A DNA stretch of 24,862 bases from the IMG/VR virus record IMGVR_UViG_3300009124_000099, positions 1-24,862 of that record; one strand, 5' to 3'. Below, piece by piece: positions 23,074 to 24,862 of the stretch (position 1 is the first letter of the stretch; each line of letters begins with the position of its first letter). Under the pieces are notes generated by a model. That model had not been told where the DNA came from, did no database searches, and worked only from the letters and a program-made list of their open reading frames with translations. The stretch is from a virus. The translations under genes and the position numbers were made by a program.

Positions 23074-24245
23074 GATACGCTAGATGGTGGTAGATAATCT
23101 GGGTTATCGAGTTTATTTATCCCTGCCCTAGCAAGATGATAATCAAATCTCTTACTAGCAAGGTCGCCATTATACCTTACAGGCCAATAGAAATACCAAA
23201 TATTATTGGTTAAGTTACTACCAAATGACTCAAGACCAGACCTTGCATAGTCCTGTAACGTCAATGCGGTCTCTCCTGGTATCGGGTCAGGTACATTGAT
23301 AGTTGTACAAGATACCTTAATCGTAAAAACAATGGTGTCAAGTCTACTAGGACGCATCGCAACCAATCCTGCTTTTGGATTGTCGCCTATCCATCGAGTA
23401 AAGAAGTTCCAATAATCATTACCAAATGTTCGTGCCTCATCATAGTCACTACTGATCACCCAGTTCTGATAGTTCTCTGCTGGGTATTCACTACGACTCC
23501 ATCCATTGACACCACTTTCATTCGGATACCCTTCTTCGTTATCATCAATGAAGATCAGCTGCCCGTCCGCCCCGCGAGGCAGCTCGGCGCTTCGGCGTAT
23601 CCAGGCACCATCCTCTCGAATCCTTACCATCTCATAATCATCTGTAGGTAAATGATCCTGTCCATAACTCTTATGATTCACTAAGTGTAACTCAGTATCA
23701 TAGAATCCATACTCGGAGACATACCCACTAATCTCAGAAATCCCCACATACCCTAAAAATAAGGCAGGTGGCACCGCATTGTTGCGTACAATGATGCCAG
23801 GGTCTATGGAATCATTCTGAACGTTTGTCCCTGCCCCAGGACTGACCTTGCCCCATCCATCCTTTACTGCTTCGGTGTGACGTATAGCGGTGTCGTCAAA
23901 ATCTGGGATGCCCACGTCGGGATCGTCAGGTTCACGAGGCCATAGGTCAATTCTCTCGATGCTCGTCTCGGTGGTGACAATTCTTTCGTCTTCGAAGACA
24001 GGGACCATCCAAATCTGAGATGGTTCGATCTCCTCCCATGACAACCATGGCGGTGTGTCATTCTGAAAGATTCCATCTAGAAGATCATCAATAATACTCT
24101 TATTACCCTTCGGATAAAACCTCCCAGCATAAAAAGGTACTCCACTTTTTGCTGTGAGTAGATCAACCTTCCTACGATCCGTCCCCTCTATGGGTCCTAT
24201 ACCGCCCATGGAGGGCGCTAAAACGTTTATCCAGGGTACTGCCAT
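23070..24245 (-). CDS. Unrecognised 391-aa protein coupled to the PAAR gene
   Basis: Begins MAVPWINVLAPSMGGIGPIE. Visible features are an acidic Asp/Pro stretch (REPDDPDVGIPDFDD, about 103-117), Trp/Tyr-rich segments such as ENYQNWVISSDYDEARTFG and DYWNFFTRWIGDN, and a C-terminal TNNIWYFYWPVRYNGDLASK. There is no signal peptide, membrane helix, lysozyme motif or OB-fold signature of T4 gp5 that I can see, so I do not call it gp5. The ATG starts one base after the stop of the 76-aa gene, and its own stop overlaps the PAAR start, so it belongs to a tight late operon. A spike, hub or tail-tip role is inferred only from this coupling. It contains a local GC-rich patch at 23557-23598. Confidence 0.88.
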   Translation of the reverse strand: MAVPWINVLAPSMGGIGPIEGTDRRKVDLLTAKSGVPFYAGRFYPKGNKSIIDDLLDGIFQNDTPPWLSWEEIEPSQIWMVPVFEDERIVTTETSIERIDLWPREPDDPDVGIPDFDDTAIRHTEAVKDGWGKVSPGAGTNVQNDSIDPGIIVRNNAVPPALFLGYVGISEISGYVSEYGFYDTELHLVNHKSYGQDHLPTDDYEMVRIREDGAWIRRSAELPRGADGQLIFIDDNEEGYPNESGVNGWSRSEYPAENYQNWVISSDYDEARTFGNDYWNFFTRWIGDNPKAGLVAMRPSRLDTIVFTIKVSCTTINVPDPIPGETALTLQDYARSGLESFGSNLTNNIWYFYWPVRYNGDLASKRFDYHLARAGINKLDNPDYLPPSSVS

Positions 24246-24246
24246 C

Positions 24247-24477
24247 CTATACTGCCTTTGCGACTGTTAGAAGGTCATTCTTGATGCCTTCTACATTATT
24301 GTGAAGATAATCTAGAGTATCTGACAAACTTTCATACTCACTCGCCTTCGGGCGTCTGTACGCTAATGTCGGTCTTTCCAAGAGATTCACCCTCTGTTCC
24401 AGACTCTCCAATCTCTGTAACAACACTAGGAGTTTCTCCTCCAAGTTTTGCTGTAGCTGCTCTGACGACTTCTCCAT
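24247..24477 (-). CDS. Small coiled-coil protein (76 aa)
   Basis: I start this at MEKSSEQLQQ (ATG at 24477) rather than the longer upstream ATG at 24531, because GGAG within AAAGGAG lies 9 nt before this ATG and nothing similar precedes the other. Residues 8-35 (LQQNLEEKLLVLLQRLESLE, then QRVNLLE) show a clear leucine heptad pattern, and a second helical stretch covers 46-74. It is a soluble, probably oligomeric protein of unknown function. The first 140 nt overlap the end of the 83-aa gene in another frame, and it ends one base before the 391-aa gene. Confidence 0.78.
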   Translation of the reverse strand: MEKSSEQLQQNLEEKLLVLLQRLESLEQRVNLLERPTLAYRRPKASEYESLSDTLDYLHNNVEGIKNDLLTVAKAV

Positions 24478-24589
24478 TATTTGTATCTCCTTTATTGAAT
24501 GCCTCTGCGGCGCGACTCTCAAACTCGTCACAGAATTTATCGAAGTTTTCTAATATTCCTGTAAAGTTCTCGAAAAGGTTTTCACTCAT
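24338..24589 (-). CDS. Small acidic hypothetical protein (83 aa)
   Basis: MSENLFENFTGILENFDKFC opens an amphipathic helix-like N-terminal half (1-35); the second half (about 45-83) is Gly/Ser/Thr/Glu-rich and probably disordered (GGETPSVVTEIGESG...). No motif is recognised. It is the first frame after the late-promoter-like octamer at 24647-24654, but it lacks a good Shine-Dalgarno (seven A residues directly precede the ATG region). Its last 140 nt overlap the 76-aa gene out of frame. It is probably real because otherwise the 170 nt between promoter and coiled-coil gene would be an unusually long leader, but the evidence is moderate. Confidence 0.6.
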   Translation of the reverse strand: MSENLFENFTGILENFDKFCDEFESRAAEAFNKGDTNNGEVVRAATAKLGGETPSVVTEIGESGTEGESLGKTDISVQTPEGE

Positions 24590-24646
24590 TTTTTTGCTGG
24601 GAAAATTTTTTGGATTTCAAGGTTTTAAAAAAACCATTTTCAAAAA

Positions 24647-24654
24647 TATTTATC
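24647..24654 (-). promoter_or_regulatory. Late-promoter-like octamer before the right-hand small genes
   Basis: GATAAATA on the minus strand matches TATAAATA at 7 of 8 positions and lies 57 nt before the ATG of the 83-aa gene. A small AT-rich inverted repeat (GGTTTT/AAAACC, 24621-24635) lies between them in the leader. It follows the terminator at 24723-24754, so a fresh start of transcription is expected here. Confidence 0.6.
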
Positions 24655-24715
24655 GGTCGTCTGGATACTTTTGTAGGTTAGGAGGGACCCATTGATTTTG
24701 AAATCGCTTGGCGAC
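24650..24715 (-). pseudogene. Possible relic C-terminus (VAKRFQNQWVPP...YPDDR, stop)
   Basis: A start-less minus-strand frame reads VAKRFQNQWVPPNLQKYPDD, R, stop, with the stop codon inside the GATAAATA octamer. Its composition looks like real protein rather than random sequence. It begins with the same GCCAAGCGATT as the partial gene to the right and in the same codon phase, exactly 87 nt away. It may be the former or alternative end of that gene. No start codon or ribosome site supports independent expression. Confidence 0.35.
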
Positions 24716-24799
24716 CCTAAGTAACAACAAAGGGGGGCAAATCACTGCCCCCCTGGGTATACCTTACTGTCAGGCGCTAAGTGTAACTAATCGCTTGGC
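24702..24799. repeat. 11-bp direct repeat flanking a stop and terminator
   Basis: AATCGCTTGGC occurs at 24702-24712 and again at 24789-24799, an offset of 87 nt (29 codons). Between the copies lie the last codons and stop of the partial gene and the terminator hairpin. Confidence 0.8.
24723..24754 (-). terminator. Rho-independent terminator after the right-edge gene
   Basis: On the minus strand AGGGGGGC and GCCCCCCT form a perfect 8-bp stem with an 8-nt loop, followed by the T-rich tract TTGTTGTTA. It starts 15 nt after the stop of the partial gene. The plus-strand reading has no T tract, so it serves minus-strand transcription entering from the right. Confidence 0.9.
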
Positions 24800-24862
24800 A
24801 ATGTGTCGTGCTGTGTGTTCCTTTGGTCTGTAGGGGATAGTCATCACATTACCTGATTTGTG
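24770..24862 (-). CDS. C-terminal 30 codons of an unidentified gene (start beyond window)
   Basis: The minus-strand frame is open from the right edge and ends ...YRPKEHTARHIAKRLVTLSA, stop TGA at 24770-24772. It is followed 15 nt later by a strong terminator, as expected for the true end of a transcription unit. The fragment is basic and helical-looking but too short to assign to a family. An internal ATG (MTIPYRPKEH...) would give only 24 aa, so a continuation beyond the window is more likely. Confidence 0.6.
   Translation of the reverse strand, partial: HKSGNVMTIPYRPKEHTARHIAKRLVTLSA

Noticed and set aside
23070-24245. Calling the 391-aa protein gp5 (hub/lysozyme)
   Set aside because: No lysozyme catalytic motif, OB-fold signature or beta-helix repeats are visible; adjacency to PAAR alone is not enough.
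24247-24531. Longer 94-aa version of the coiled-coil gene
   Set aside because: The upstream ATG has no Shine-Dalgarno, and the extra 18 residues look like out-of-frame sequence; the ATG at 24477 has GGAG at ideal spacing.
1-24862. tRNA genes, CRISPR arrays, insertion sequences, integrase or auxiliary metabolic genes
   Set aside because: None seen on either strand; repeats found are protein-module repeats or short intergenic elements, and coding density leaves no room.

Overview
The window looks like part of the virion structural region of a T4-like myovirus that infects marine cyanobacteria (a Synechococcus/Prochlorococcus-type cyanomyovirus). Four points support this. Genes for the T4 baseplate wedge proteins gp25, gp6 and gp8 are recognisable and lie in the same relative order as in T4-like cyanophages. 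A PAAR spike-tip protein lies just upstream of them. A very large virion protein of the DUF4815 family, which I know from cyanophages and pelagiphages, follows gp8. The intergenic gaps carry copies or near-copies of the T4-type late promoter octamer TATAAATA. The DNA is AT-rich by eye, and every gene I accept lies on the minus strand, so transcription runs from high to low coordinates. I see no tRNA, CRISPR array, integrase, transposon or host-type metabolic gene.

Layout in the direction of transcription: (1) 24862-24770, the last 30 codons of an unidentified gene, followed by a strong rho-independent terminator (24723-24754). (2) 24654-24247, a late-promoter-like octamer and two small genes that overlap by 140 nt out of frame. 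(3) 24245-22759, an unrecognised 391-aa protein translationally coupled (ATGA) to the PAAR spike-tip protein. (4) 22755-21670, a TATAAT promoter candidate, a very basic 48-aa protein coupled (ATGA) to a 223-aa conserved cyanophage-type hypothetical, then a 71-aa hypothetical. (5) 21670-9066, a late-promoter-like octamer, gp25, gp6 (TAATG overlap) and a 3,459-aa giant protein that occupies the position of T4 gene 7. (6) 9058-7199, two overlapping perfect late promoters and gp8, closed by a GNRA-loop terminator. (7) 7103-1, the first 2,367 codons of the DUF4815 giant, which runs off the left edge.

Functionally, the window encodes much of one baseplate. gp25, gp6, the gp7-position giant and gp8 would build the wedge, and PAAR would sharpen the central spike. 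The two giants are probably peripheral baseplate or fibre-like proteins. The gp7-position protein is the most interesting object. It appears to carry the conserved core of T4 gp7 in two pieces separated by roughly 1,500 residues, and it is decorated with repeated small beta modules, a YHYH domain and two copies of an RD(I/L)GY(I/L)(I/L)DA segment. Similar GxGY beta repeats also occur in gp8 and the DUF4815 protein, which suggests a shared set of exchangeable surface modules across three neighbouring virion proteins.

No stretch longer than about 300 bases lacks a gene. The largest gap, 24590-24769, holds a terminator, an 11-bp direct repeat, a possible relic reading frame and a promoter candidate. 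All family assignments come from reading the translations against remembered sequences; no database search was run.
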